Shown here: piece after piece, positions 1-9,059 of the stretch
How positions within the stretch are numbered: position 1 is the stretch's first letter
How the letters are laid out: the number at the start of each line of letters is the position of its first letter
Assembly (NCBI GenBank): GCA_007279905.1
Contig: QYPH01000029.1
Span: 1-58,925 of the forward strand
Origin: Actinomycetota bacterium
GTDB taxonomy: Bacteria > Actinomycetota > Acidimicrobiia > Acidimicrobiales > Ilumatobacteraceae
DNA: 58,925 nt
Reading direction: 5' to 3'
Notes under the pieces: generated by a model
Told to the model about the DNA's origin: nothing
The model's input: the letters and a program-made list of their open reading frames with translations, nothing else
The model's database searches: none
Position numbers and translations under genes: made by a program

Positions 1-707
1 ACAAACAGCACCGTCATGCCGTCGTCGCGTAGACCACGAATGTGTTCGAGCAAACTTTGTTTAAGAGCTGGGTTAACACCTGCCATTGGTTCATCAAGCA
101 TCACCAACCGTGGGTTGGTCATCAGTGCACGTGCCATTTCAAGAAGCTTGCGCTGACCACCAGACAACGTTCCGGCATATTCACTGCGCATGTGGTCGAG
201 CTTGAATCGCTTCAGCAACTCATCAGCACGCTGCTCGATGATCTGCTCTTGCTTGCGCCAACGAAACGGCAGTAAGCCATTCCACCACTTTTCACCGACC
301 TGATGCGTTGCGCCCAGTTTCATGTTTTCAATTACTGACATCTTGGTCAGACTTTTTGTCAACTGAAATGTACGAATCATTCCCATTGCTGCTGTCTTGT
401 GCGCAACGATCTTCTCCATGCTTCGACCATCAAATCGCCATTCGCCTGTGTCAGGGGTGTCAAAACCAGTGAGCAGATTAAACAGCGTTGTCTTTCCGGC
501 TCCGTTAGGCCCAATCAACGCAGTGATTGACCCTCGTTGTACTTCAATGTGCTCGACGTCCACCGCAACGACACCACCGAAATGCTTTTGAATCTTGTCA
601 GCGAGCAAAATTGGGTCGGGTTTTGGCGCTCCCGGTGTTGGCGAAACGGTCGCTAATGCTGCAACGGCTCGTGCCTGTGCATCGGTGAGTGTGTTCTCAG
701 CGGGCAT
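1..707 (-). CDS. livG: Branched-chain amino acid-type ABC transporter ATP-binding protein (LivG-like), 3' end beyond window
   Basis: Reverse-strand ORF from ATG (complement of 705-707) running off the left edge. Translation includes ALIGPNGAGKTTLFNLLTG (Walker A), LSGGQRKLLEMARAL and LVMLDEPMAGVNP. Overlaps livM. Confidence 0.9.
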   Translation of the reverse strand, partial: MPAENTLTDAQARAVAALATVSPTPGAPKPDPILLADKIQKHFGGVVAVDVEHIEVQRGSITALIGPNGAGKTTLFNLLTGFDTPDTGEWRFDGRSMEKIVAHKTAAMGMIRTFQLTKSLTKMSVIENMKLGATHQVGEKWWNGLLPFRWRKQEQIIEQRADELLKRFKLDHMRSEYAGTLSGGQRKLLEMARALMTNPRLVMLDEPMAGVNPALKQSLLEHIRGLRDDGMTVLF

Positions 708-1701
708 CGAGTGCCATTTCTTTGCGGTTTCCAAAAATACCCTGCGGACGGAACGTCATTAACAGCATCAAACCAACACCGATCAACATGTAGTTGATTG
801 CTCCTACCTGGATCTTTTGCATCACTGTTACTCCAAATATCTTGAGTGGCTCATCCTTCGTCAATTCACGCAAGAAGTTGTCGCTGAACACGAAAATTCC
901 CCAGAAGAGCATTGATCCGACGATCGACCCAGAGACTTTCGCAACGCCGCCAAGCACAAGTGCGGTCAAGATATAGAACGTCACGTCACGGCTGTAGTTG
1001 TCTGGCTGCACGGACCCTCGGTCGAGTGCGAAAACGACACCGCTAAACATGCCGATGAGTCCACCGATCATCAGCGATTGCATTTTGTAGCTGTACACGC
1101 TTTTGCCAAGACTTCGTACGGCGTCTTCGTCTTCACGGATTGCTTTGATAACACGTCCCCAAGGGCTACGCATCAGCATGTATACGAGCGTTGCAAAGAT
1201 CGCCACAAGTACCCAACCAACTAACAGCGTCCACACTGTGTACCCGCTGTATTGAAGTGGCCAAAATCCGTACTGTGCGCCAGGATCAAACGGGCTGAGT
1301 TCACGAAACTGCAAGCTAAAACCATTGATGCCGTCGCTTCCTCCAAAATATTGTTTGAAGCGAACAGAGCGCACGATCAATCGCACCATTTCTGCCAAGG
1401 CGATCGTCACAATTGCCAAGTAGTCAGCACGCAATCTCAGGGTTGGAATACCAACCAGCAATGCCAACACGATGACGAAAGCCATTCCGATAGGTAATCC
1501 CCACCACATTCCAATCCCAAAATACTTGGATGTCATACCGACTCCATAGGCGCCGCACGCCATGAATGCAGCTTGTCCAAAGTTGAGCAAACCGGTGTAG
1601 CCAAACTGCACGTTGAGACCAATTGCTGCGAGTGCGAAATATGCAGCATCAACGCCAGTCAAAGCTTTGCACGTGTTTTGAATAATATTTATCCAATCCA
1701 T
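697..1701 (-). CDS. livM: Branched-chain amino acid-type ABC transporter permease (LivM)
   Basis: 334 aa ORF with multiple TM segments; GYTGLLNFGQAAFMACGAYG motif typical of LivM; adjacent to livH and livG. Confidence 0.9.
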   Translation of the reverse strand: MDWINIIQNTCKALTGVDAAYFALAAIGLNVQFGYTGLLNFGQAAFMACGAYGVGMTSKYFGIGMWWGLPIGMAFVIVLALLVGIPTLRLRADYLAIVTIALAEMVRLIVRSVRFKQYFGGSDGINGFSLQFRELSPFDPGAQYGFWPLQYSGYTVWTLLVGWVLVAIFATLVYMLMRSPWGRVIKAIREDEDAVRSLGKSVYSYKMQSLMIGGLIGMFSGVVFALDRGSVQPDNYSRDVTFYILTALVLGGVAKVSGSIVGSMLFWGIFVFSDNFLRELTKDEPLKIFGVTVMQKIQVGAINYMLIGVGLMLLMTFRPQGIFGNRKEMALDAR

Positions 1702-1704
1702 GCG

Positions 1705-3027
1705 TCAACCAACCCTCTGTTTGCGGCCAAGTATTCCCTGCGGCCTCGCTACCAACACGATGATCAGGATCAACAGCGCAGGTGCATTCTTCAATTCTGA
1801 TGGCACAACAAGTGAAGCCATCTCGACGAAAATTCCAACCAAAACACCGCCCACCAAGGCACCGAATGCCGAACCTAGACCGCCTAGCGTGATCGCAGCA
1901 AACATCAAAAACACCAGTCGCGAACCCATCTCGAAACCGACCTGCTCGTCGAGTCCACGGAATATTCCGCCAAGTGCCGCAAGTGCACCACCCGCAAACC
2001 AAACGATACGAATAATTCGCTGTGTATCAATGCCAGTCGAAGATGCCAAGGTTGGATTATCGGAGACAGCACGAATCGCTTTTCCTGTGCGGGATTTTTG
2101 AATGAACAGTGCAACTGCCACAAGCACCAGCAGGGAAAGAATTGCGGTGGTCAAGTCTCGTGGAGTGATCGAGGTTGGACCAAGACGCATTACCGTTTGC
2201 TGACTGTAGTCATTGAGCGGTTTCGTGCGACCTCCAAATTGATACAGGTACATGTTGCGCAAAACGATTGACAAGCCCACAGAGACGACCAATTGTGAAA
2301 TGAGACCAACGCCACGTCGTCGCAGCTTGCCAAAAATAAACACGTTCAACGCGAGCCCAAACAAACCGCCGAGCGCCACAACGATCGGAGCAGAGATCAA
2401 GAGCGGAATACCCATCGTTACGTTCAGCAAAAACGCCATCAACCCACCAAAGGTCACCATTTCTCCGTGCGCAAAGTTGGTCAGTCCGGTTGTGCCAAAA
2501 ATAAGCGAGAGACCAACGGCGCACATTGCAATGACCAAGCCAAGTCGAAGGCCGTCGGCACCACGTTGGATCATTCGGTTGAGCAGCGATTGCGTTGACG
2601 TATTCGACGAGCCCGTAAAGAATGTCGCGCGCTTTACTGAGGTCGTGAAATCTTCCTTACTGACGATCGAGACTGCTTTGGCCGAATCAATCATCGTGAA
2701 GCCATTGGGCAAGGTCGCAGTATCCAACGTCACGATGTAGTTGTCACGCGAAGGAACGGGAAACGAAATCAAACCTGCTTCATCGGTAACTCCTGTACCT
2801 ATCATGGCCCCGGCGGGGGTCGTTACCGTGATCGTGACACCTGCGACCGGCTGTTTCTGCGAGACGCCAGCATCAACAGTTTGGTTTTGCACAGACGCAA
2901 TGATCGACAAGCCCTCTTCTGCGGAAGCGGCGTTAGCCCCAGAGCCGAAAAGTACAAGAAATCCGGCGACTACGGCAAACGCTCGAACAAGGCGATATGT
3001 CCGCTTTCCGGCACTAGCAACTACCAC
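1705..3027 (-). CDS. livH: Branched-chain amino acid-type ABC transporter permease (LivH) with N-terminal signal/Ig-like (carboxypeptidase-regulatory-like) extension
   Basis: 440 aa. C-terminal ~300 aa is LivH (GLSLIFGTTGLTNFAHGEMVTFGGL, ARPQGILG). N-terminal ~140 aa has a signal-like segment and a beta-rich domain (VAGVTITVTTPAGAMIGTGVTDEAGLISFPVP). Confidence 0.88.
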   Translation of the reverse strand: MVVASAGKRTYRLVRAFAVVAGFLVLFGSGANAASAEEGLSIIASVQNQTVDAGVSQKQPVAGVTITVTTPAGAMIGTGVTDEAGLISFPVPSRDNYIVTLDTATLPNGFTMIDSAKAVSIVSKEDFTTSVKRATFFTGSSNTSTQSLLNRMIQRGADGLRLGLVIAMCAVGLSLIFGTTGLTNFAHGEMVTFGGLMAFLLNVTMGIPLLISAPIVVALGGLFGLALNVFIFGKLRRRGVGLISQLVVSVGLSIVLRNMYLYQFGGRTKPLNDYSQQTVMRLGPTSITPRDLTTAILSLLVLVAVALFIQKSRTGKAIRAVSDNPTLASSTGIDTQRIIRIVWFAGGALAALGGIFRGLDEQVGFEMGSRLVFLMFAAITLGGLGSAFGALVGGVLVGIFVEMASLVVPSELKNAPALLILIIVLVARPQGILGRKQRVG

Positions 3028-3088
3028 AAACGTTTCTCCCCCAGATCAAGTTCCTCAAGTCAATCACAAATGAGCCGCAAATGAGCAT

Positions 3089-3985
3089 TTACCGCCGTGT
3101 TGCAATCCACAGCCGAAGCACACTGATCCATACACCAACAGCGAATGCCACATGTACAGCGACCATTTGCGCAGGCACTCCTGAAAAGTATTGGAGGTAG
3201 CCCACACCCCCCTGCGCCACTGCAACAAACAGAAAAATCTCTAACTTCGCCCGCAGTTTCATCCATTCTGAAGCGTTTTTACGAATCTGGGCAATAAAGA
3301 ACAAGGTCGCGCCGACGCACAGCAAAACAGTTGCGCTATGCAGCCGAGTGATTGACCTCAAATCAAATGTCAGCCGAATTGCATGTTCATCTCCTGCATG
3401 GGGGCCAGTGCCAGTGACCAATGTTCCAAAGACAATTGCCATCCCACACAGCAAAACGATGAGACCTGCAAACCGTTGAGTAGTTTGACGAATCGGTGGC
3501 GATTGATTGCCTGATCCAGGGCGGCTGTCTTTGTCTGTTGCACCAGCATGTTCAACCAAGAACACAGCAGTAGTCACGAGGCCCAACGAAACCAAAAAAT
3601 GCGCCATATTCGACCACGGATTAAGGCCTGTCCAGACAACGATTGCTCCGAGGACGATCTGGGCAAGCACACCCACCACAAGACCACTCGATAGCCAAAC
3701 CAGTATTAACTTTCGAGGAAAGACAAGCAGTGACCCGAGAACTGCTGCGATCACAGCACCACTCACTACGCCCGTGAACAGTCTGTTGATCTGCTCGATC
3801 GCAGCGTGACCACTTGAAACATCGACGAATTTCGTACTGCTACACCCAGGCCAATCCACACATCCAAGACCTGATCCGGTGAGGCGTACCAAGGCACCAC
3901 TGACGATGATGATGCATAAGAACGCCAGAGCGACTCGTGAGATCACCAAAAAGGACTGTTGGGATAACTGTCTTGTTGGCACCAC
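3089..3985 (-). CDS. ctaA: COX15/CtaA family heme A synthase
   Basis: Multi-TM protein with SGALVRLTGSGLGCVDWPGC motif, conserved HH-containing segments and LGAIVVWTGLNPW. Confidence 0.88.
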   Translation of the reverse strand: MVPTRQLSQQSFLVISRVALAFLCIIIVSGALVRLTGSGLGCVDWPGCSSTKFVDVSSGHAAIEQINRLFTGVVSGAVIAAVLGSLLVFPRKLILVWLSSGLVVGVLAQIVLGAIVVWTGLNPWSNMAHFLVSLGLVTTAVFLVEHAGATDKDSRPGSGNQSPPIRQTTQRFAGLIVLLCGMAIVFGTLVTGTGPHAGDEHAIRLTFDLRSITRLHSATVLLCVGATLFFIAQIRKNASEWMKLRAKLEIFLFVAVAQGGVGYLQYFSGVPAQMVAVHVAFAVGVWISVLRLWIATRR

Positions 3986-4051
3986 TGAACATTATCCAGG
4001 GACCCACCTGACCCCAGAACCCACTATTGGTGATCTTCGACCCGTATTGCG

Positions 4052-4090
4052 AGAAAATAACCACCCATAGTGGTTATTCAGTTATTTTCT
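4052..4090. promoter_or_regulatory. Nested/alternative inverted repeats upstream of the M23 peptidase gene
   Basis: AGAAAATAAC (4052-4061) is the exact reverse complement of GTTATTTTCT (4081-4090). AATAACCAC (4056-4064) is the exact reverse complement of GTGGTTATT (4070-4078). The two stems share AATAAC, so they are mutually exclusive as full stems. Confidence 0.6.
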
Positions 4091-4172
4091 GTGGGTTTTT
4101 GTTCAAGTTTTCTCCGTTTTGACCGATCCCTATTGCGGAACTCACACCGCAAGCACGTCAAGGGAGCACGAC

Positions 4173-5726
4173 ATGAACGGATCACTTTTTCGCAAGGCAA
4201 TTGCCATCGGTGTGCTGTCGAGCACATTCGGCATCGTCAGCATCGCACTCAGCATCACTGCTGCCTCGGCATCGCCTGTTATCACCGCATCGCTCGTACA
4301 ACTTCCGAAATTTGGCGACAATGGTCCAGAAGTAGTGCGTCTACAGCAAGCGATCACCGCTCGCGGTTTCACTATCAAGGGTGGAGTTACCGGTACGTAC
4401 TCTGAGGCAACTCGCTCTGCATTGAAGTCATTGCAAAAAGTTGCAGGCTTTAAGGCAAGTGGCACGCTCGACGAAAAAACTGCAAAGTTCTTGGGTCTCG
4501 TTGATGTTGTTGCACTGAACACAACTTCGTTGCCTGCTGTTGGCGCAAGTGGTGACGCTGTTTGGTCGGTACAACAAGCACTCATCAATAGCGGATTTGT
4601 TGTCAAGGGTGGAGCCGATGGCAAATTTGGTCTCGCCACCAGCATTGCACTTGGCAAGTTTCAGGCTGCCAAGGGATTGTCGGTGACAAAAGTTGTTGAT
4701 GAAGCAACCGCAGTTGCGCTTGGCATGTTGCAGGCGCCAAAGCCAGTAGTTGTTGCGTCGGTAAAGACTGTCGTTGCCGCTCAGGCCCCTAGTTCTGCTT
4801 ATCCGAAACTCGGCGATCGTAGTGAAGTCGTCAAAGCTATTCAAACCGTGTTGATTCAGGATGTCATCGGACTTGTTGGTGGTGCAGACGGTCGCTTTGG
4901 CAAGGGAACCGCAGCCGCAATTGCTGAGTATCAGCGTCGACGCGGACTTGCCATCACAGGCTCGATGGACGATGCGACCAATGCAGCAATGTTTGCCGCT
5001 CCAGTTGTTCTCGCTCCTGTCGCACCAGTCGCACCAGCACCGACAAACTCGTCAATCACATTTGAGTCATTGCCAGCACGTGGACAATCGGGAGAAGCAG
5101 TTCGCTCGCTTCAGAATGCACTGCTTGCAAGTGGAACAGAAGTAAAGGGCGGCGCAGACGGCGTATTTGGTGTTGCAACAACTGTTGCGATCTCAAACTT
5201 TCAGGTAGCTCGTGGGCTCAATCAAACAAGTGTGCTCGATGTCAATACAGCCGTTGCTCTTGCACTGATCCCAAGCCTCGAATCACTCGGCTTGCCAACC
5301 TTGCAGGTTTTCCCAATGCAAGGTCGCTGTGGTTTCACTGACACTTGGGGTCAGGCACGTTCCGAAAGTCGCTCACATGAAGGTACCGACGTGATGGGTG
5401 CTCGCGGATTGGCTTTGTATGCCACGAATGACGGCGTCATCAGCAAGGTTTCAACCGGTGGTCGTTTGGGCGGCAATGCCATCTACGTAAAGATTCCAAA
5501 CGGCACATACTTTTACTACGCCCACCTCGACAGTTTTGCACCAGGCATGGCCGCAGGCGTTCCTGTTCGTGCTGGTCAGATCATTGGCTATGTCGGATCA
5601 ACTGGTACGACCACTCCACACTTGCACTTCGAAGTTCACCCTTTTGGTGGTGCAGCAGTCAATCCATATGCAATTCTCAAGGCAGCAGATGCTTGCAACG
5701 TTACGGACGTGCTCCCACAACCGTAA
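4173..5726 (+). CDS. Secreted M23 family metallopeptidase with four peptidoglycan-binding (PG_binding_1) repeats
   Basis: ORF 4119..5726; the ATG at 4173 has AGGGAG upstream and a signal peptide (MNGSLFRKAIAIGVLSSTFGIVSIALSITAASA). Four repeats with (G)GADGxFGxxT cores; C-terminal LytM motifs HEGTDVMG and HLHFEVHP. Confidence 0.9.
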   Translation: MNGSLFRKAIAIGVLSSTFGIVSIALSITAASASPVITASLVQLPKFGDNGPEVVRLQQAITARGFTIKGGVTGTYSEATRSALKSLQKVAGFKASGTLDEKTAKFLGLVDVVALNTTSLPAVGASGDAVWSVQQALINSGFVVKGGADGKFGLATSIALGKFQAAKGLSVTKVVDEATAVALGMLQAPKPVVVASVKTVVAAQAPSSAYPKLGDRSEVVKAIQTVLIQDVIGLVGGADGRFGKGTAAAIAEYQRRRGLAITGSMDDATNAAMFAAPVVLAPVAPVAPAPTNSSITFESLPARGQSGEAVRSLQNALLASGTEVKGGADGVFGVATTVAISNFQVARGLNQTSVLDVNTAVALALIPSLESLGLPTLQVFPMQGRCGFTDTWGQARSESRSHEGTDVMGARGLALYATNDGVISKVSTGGRLGGNAIYVKIPNGTYFYYAHLDSFAPGMAAGVPVRAGQIIGYVGSTGTTTPHLHFEVHPFGGAAVNPYAILKAADACNVTDVLPQP

Positions 5727-5759
5727 CGCGCAATGTACGCGGTCTTTGAAGGGTGAGGC

Positions 5760-5791
5760 GGTGACGATGTGAGAACCATCATCGTCTCACC
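5760..5791. terminator. Possible bidirectional terminator hairpin between convergent genes
   Basis: GGTGACGATG (5760-5769) pairs imperfectly (2-nt bulge) with CATCGTCTCACC (5780-5791), between the convergent M23 and phosphatase genes. Confidence 0.4.
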
Positions 5792-5812
5792 CAATTATTA
5801 TGTAGCTCTTCC

Positions 5813-6490
5813 CTATCTCGTGCGATCAGCCATCGGTAGATGCTCGAGGTCACTCAAATTTTCTAGACTGAAGGTGTACCCGTCGCCAAGCTTGATGGCT
5901 TTGATGGTTGTCATCGAAGCGTGACCAATGACGAAGCGTTCCCACTCCCAAGGAGTCGGAGCGAGGCCGAGTAGATGACAGATAATCACACTGTTGGTGC
6001 CAGCGTGAGCAACAAAGACGAAACTCGTTGAGGGATCATCGACGTCCCAAACAGGCAAAATTGAGTCTTGGCGCCGAACACCATTGCGAGCCAAGAAATC
6101 GGTGCAACCGGCTCTGATTCGTGCAACAAAATCGCTGACCGCTTCCCCACCAGTCAGTCCGTTCCAACGCTCAGTAGCACTGCTCTTCGATTCATCGTTG
6201 TACGCCTTAATAGTGACTTCGGCAGGTTGTCCATGCCATGCGGGCTCGCGAATCTCTTCTAGCCACGGCTCAACAACTTGGGGCCTGTCATGGTGCTTGA
6301 GCAATGGAGCAGCGGTTTGACATGCTCTGAGCAGTGGGCTGACAAACACATGATCGAAACGATCATCCTTGAGACGCTCACCAAGTACATCGGCTTGGCG
6401 AAAACCCAATGTTGAAAGAGGCGGATTGACAATGCTGAGGCCATCCTTCACCCATTCCGGTTGAGCATGTCTGATGAGAACGAATTCCAT
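5813..6490 (-). CDS. Histidine phosphatase family protein (phosphoglycerate mutase-like)
   Basis: N-terminal MEFVLIRHAQPEW (RHG-type motif), later VFVAHAGTNSVI. Confidence 0.85.
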   Translation of the reverse strand: MEFVLIRHAQPEWVKDGLSIVNPPLSTLGFRQADVLGERLKDDRFDHVFVSPLLRACQTAAPLLKHHDRPQVVEPWLEEIREPAWHGQPAEVTIKAYNDESKSSATERWNGLTGGEAVSDFVARIRAGCTDFLARNGVRRQDSILPVWDVDDPSTSFVFVAHAGTNSVIICHLLGLAPTPWEWERFVIGHASMTTIKAIKLGDGYTFSLENLSDLEHLPMADRTR

Positions 6491-6510
6491 AATTCACAAT
6501 CTAGTTGCTG

Positions 6511-7263
6511 TTACGGAATTGATGTGGTTACGACCCCAGTGTTTACATTGCATTTCTCAAACGTTGAGGTGACCAAAGCATCAAATGCCGCATCCGACAA
6601 CGTTCCTTCGCCAATAATTTTGTCCGAAAGAATCCTGCCAGCACACAAAGCTTGTTCTGGCGTCAGAGTGAGGCCAGCTTGCTCTGCAACGAAATATGCA
6701 TACGACCGCAACGCACTCTCTTCATTGTCAAAACCTGTATTGAGGTCTGGTTGCGGTTCAACATTCACAGATGGCGCCGGCAAGTTGACTGCGTCTCCAG
6801 GGGTTTTATTGACTCCGCGTTGCAATTCAACTTGGCACGAATCGGCAACAAACGAACGAACTTCACTGAGGGCATCAACATTGTCGTTGCGAGACAGATC
6901 ATCGATCGACGCCAACACCGCTGCATCACTTACGCCAATCGAGCCATCCCAATAGACATTTTGCAGTGCAATCGATACTTGGTGATATGCGCGCTCAACT
7001 TGAGAAAACTGATCCACTACGTCAACAGGTGCAACATCCCCAATTGCGTCTAGAGAAGACAACAAAACAGCAAACATGCTCTGTAGTTGTCGTGCCGAAA
7101 CATCTGACATCGAGGCAATCGCAACATCAACCGCAACCAACGAGCTTTCAAGTTCGGGAGCACGACTACACACGGCAGATGATTCATCGGTTTGCGAACA
7201 CGATGCCAACAGCACACAAACAGCCCCGCACCATGCAATCACGAGGCAACGAAACGGTTTCAC
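6511..7263 (-). CDS. Predicted lipoprotein of unknown function
   Basis: ORF 6511..7296; the GTG start at 7263 gives VKPFRCLVIAWCGAVCVLLASC with a lipobox (LASC). Starts 2 nt after the stop of the ABC exporter gene. Confidence 0.65.
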   Translation of the reverse strand: MKPFRCLVIAWCGAVCVLLASCSQTDESSAVCSRAPELESSLVAVDVAIASMSDVSARQLQSMFAVLLSSLDAIGDVAPVDVVDQFSQVERAYHQVSIALQNVYWDGSIGVSDAAVLASIDDLSRNDNVDALSEVRSFVADSCQVELQRGVNKTPGDAVNLPAPSVNVEPQPDLNTGFDNEESALRSYAYFVAEQAGLTLTPEQALCAGRILSDKIIGEGTLSDAAFDALVTSTFEKCNVNTGVVTTSIP

Positions 7264-7265
7264 CG

Positions 7266-9059
7266 TTAGATCGTACTTTGTGTACTTGACACCCAAGTTT
7301 GATACTGGTGTGCATAACGACCATTCTTGGCGATCAGTTGCTCATGCGAACCATCTTCAACAATTCGACCGTTTTCAAGGAGTATGACGCGCTCGGCACG
7401 AGCTGCTGTTGACAGTCGATGCGCAATTGAGACGGTTGTTCGCCCACTCGCCAGTTTTCGAAGTGCCCTCGAGATACGCACTTCGGTGGATGCATCCACC
7501 GACGAAGTTGCCTCATCCAAAATCAATACATCGGGTCGCACGACCGCTGCTCGCACGAGCGCGACTAACTGACGTTCGCCAGCCGACAGAGAGCCACCTC
7601 GCTGACCAACATGGGTATGAATTCCATTCGGCAACGATTCCAGCCAGTCATCTAGTTCGAGGTCCGAAAATGCTTTCTGCAGCGCAGCATCAGTTGCATC
7701 CGGTGATGCAAAACGCAGATTGTAAGCAATTGTGTCAGCAAACAAGAATGGCTCTTGAGGCACGACAATCAGTCGTCGTCTCAGATCCGTATTTTCTACG
7801 CGCGTCAACGAAACCCCGCCCAGCAAAACATTGCCGAGAGTTGGATCGGCCAATCTCGCAATCAGTCGCGCGATCGCCGTCTTTCCTGATCCAGATGGAC
7901 CCACTAGAGCGATGTGTTGTCCGCCTGGAACATGAAGGTTGATCGAGTTCAGTACTGGCGTTTCGTCGTCTTCTTCGTCTAGTCGCGAACTGTAAGCAAA
8001 GCTCACGGCAGCAAAATCAATAGCAAGTGCACCCGGAGGAAGCGTTATTGGACATGTCGGTTGAGGTGGCCCAATTGGACTGTCAAGAACACCAAGCACA
8101 CGGCGCAATCCAGCAACTGCACTCTGTACCTGGTCGATCACTTCCGTAAATTCGGCAATTGGTTCCAAAAATCGATATGTCAAAAATACGAATCCAACAA
8201 GTGCGCCAGCGGATAACCCACCTACCGGACCTATCAGTAGGCCAGTACCAACGACTGCCATCACTGTAAACACTGCAAAAACTTCACCTGAAGGAAATAA
8301 AAATGCGCCGATAATCCCCGCGCGAATATTGCTGTCTACTCGCTTATGAACATCTGTTGCAACAGAATCAACAACGAGATCGATCGCACCATAAGCCTTC
8401 AGGGTTTCGGCACCAGAAACCATCTCGCTAAACACACCAAGCAACTGTGCATTTCGCTCACGCGAAATGTTATAAGCAGACACCAATCTCGCCTGAACAA
8501 CTCGCAACACAAGAAGCAACGGAGCAGAAACACTAAAAGCAACTAGCGCCAATCTCCAGTCATACGCCAGCATCACGCTCGCTACCGCAATCATCTGGGA
8601 TCCATCGAGCAATAGGGACAGTCCTCCCCACGAAAAAAACATGGTCAGAGTCTCGATGTCGCTCGTTACGCGCGAGACAAGGGCTCCCCGCTTTTCCTCG
8701 TTGTGATCGGCAAGACTCAAACGATGTATGTGGTCGAACAATTGAATTCGAAGCGAAAACAACCCTTCTTCGGCTCGTGAGCCAAGCCGCTTTGTCGCAA
8801 TGCGCAAAGAAACAGTCGACAACACGACACTACAAGCACCAATTAGTCCAAGCATCGAAATGTACGAGACTCTCACCCGGTTTGGCTGCAAGCCATGGTC
8901 GATACTGAGTTGTAACAAGATAGGGATCACAAGACGTGCGCCAGTGCCAATGAACGCAAAACCAAAGGTCACACCAAGACCACTGTAAAGCGCAGGTGCA
9001 ACACGCATGCCTCGACCTATTGTTCGCGCAGATCCAAAACGAATAGCTGGTTCGCTCAT
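7266..9059 (-). CDS. ABC exporter half-transporter (fused TMD-NBD), canonical Walker B but variant signature
   Basis: 597 aa; Walker A GPSGSGKTAIARL, signature LSAGERQ, Walker B VLILDEATSSVD. Confidence 0.92.
   Translation of the reverse strand: MSEPAIRFGSARTIGRGMRVAPALYSGLGVTFGFAFIGTGARLVIPILLQLSIDHGLQPNRVRVSYISMLGLIGACSVVLSTVSLRIATKRLGSRAEEGLFSLRIQLFDHIHRLSLADHNEEKRGALVSRVTSDIETLTMFFSWGGLSLLLDGSQMIAVASVMLAYDWRLALVAFSVSAPLLLVLRVVQARLVSAYNISRERNAQLLGVFSEMVSGAETLKAYGAIDLVVDSVATDVHKRVDSNIRAGIIGAFLFPSGEVFAVFTVMAVVGTGLLIGPVGGLSAGALVGFVFLTYRFLEPIAEFTEVIDQVQSAVAGLRRVLGVLDSPIGPPQPTCPITLPPGALAIDFAAVSFAYSSRLDEEDDETPVLNSINLHVPGGQHIALVGPSGSGKTAIARLIARLADPTLGNVLLGGVSLTRVENTDLRRRLIVVPQEPFLFADTIAYNLRFASPDATDAALQKAFSDLELDDWLESLPNGIHTHVGQRGGSLSAGERQLVALVRAAVVRPDVLILDEATSSVDASTEVRISRALRKLASGRTTVSIAHRLSTAARAERVILLENGRIVEDGSHEQLIAKNGRYAHQYQTWVSSTQSTI

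Noticed and set aside
4052-4172. ydaO/c-di-AMP riboswitch upstream of the cell-wall hydrolase
   Set aside because: The leader is short and I did not recognise conserved ydaO core sequences; kept only as an unexplained hairpin set.
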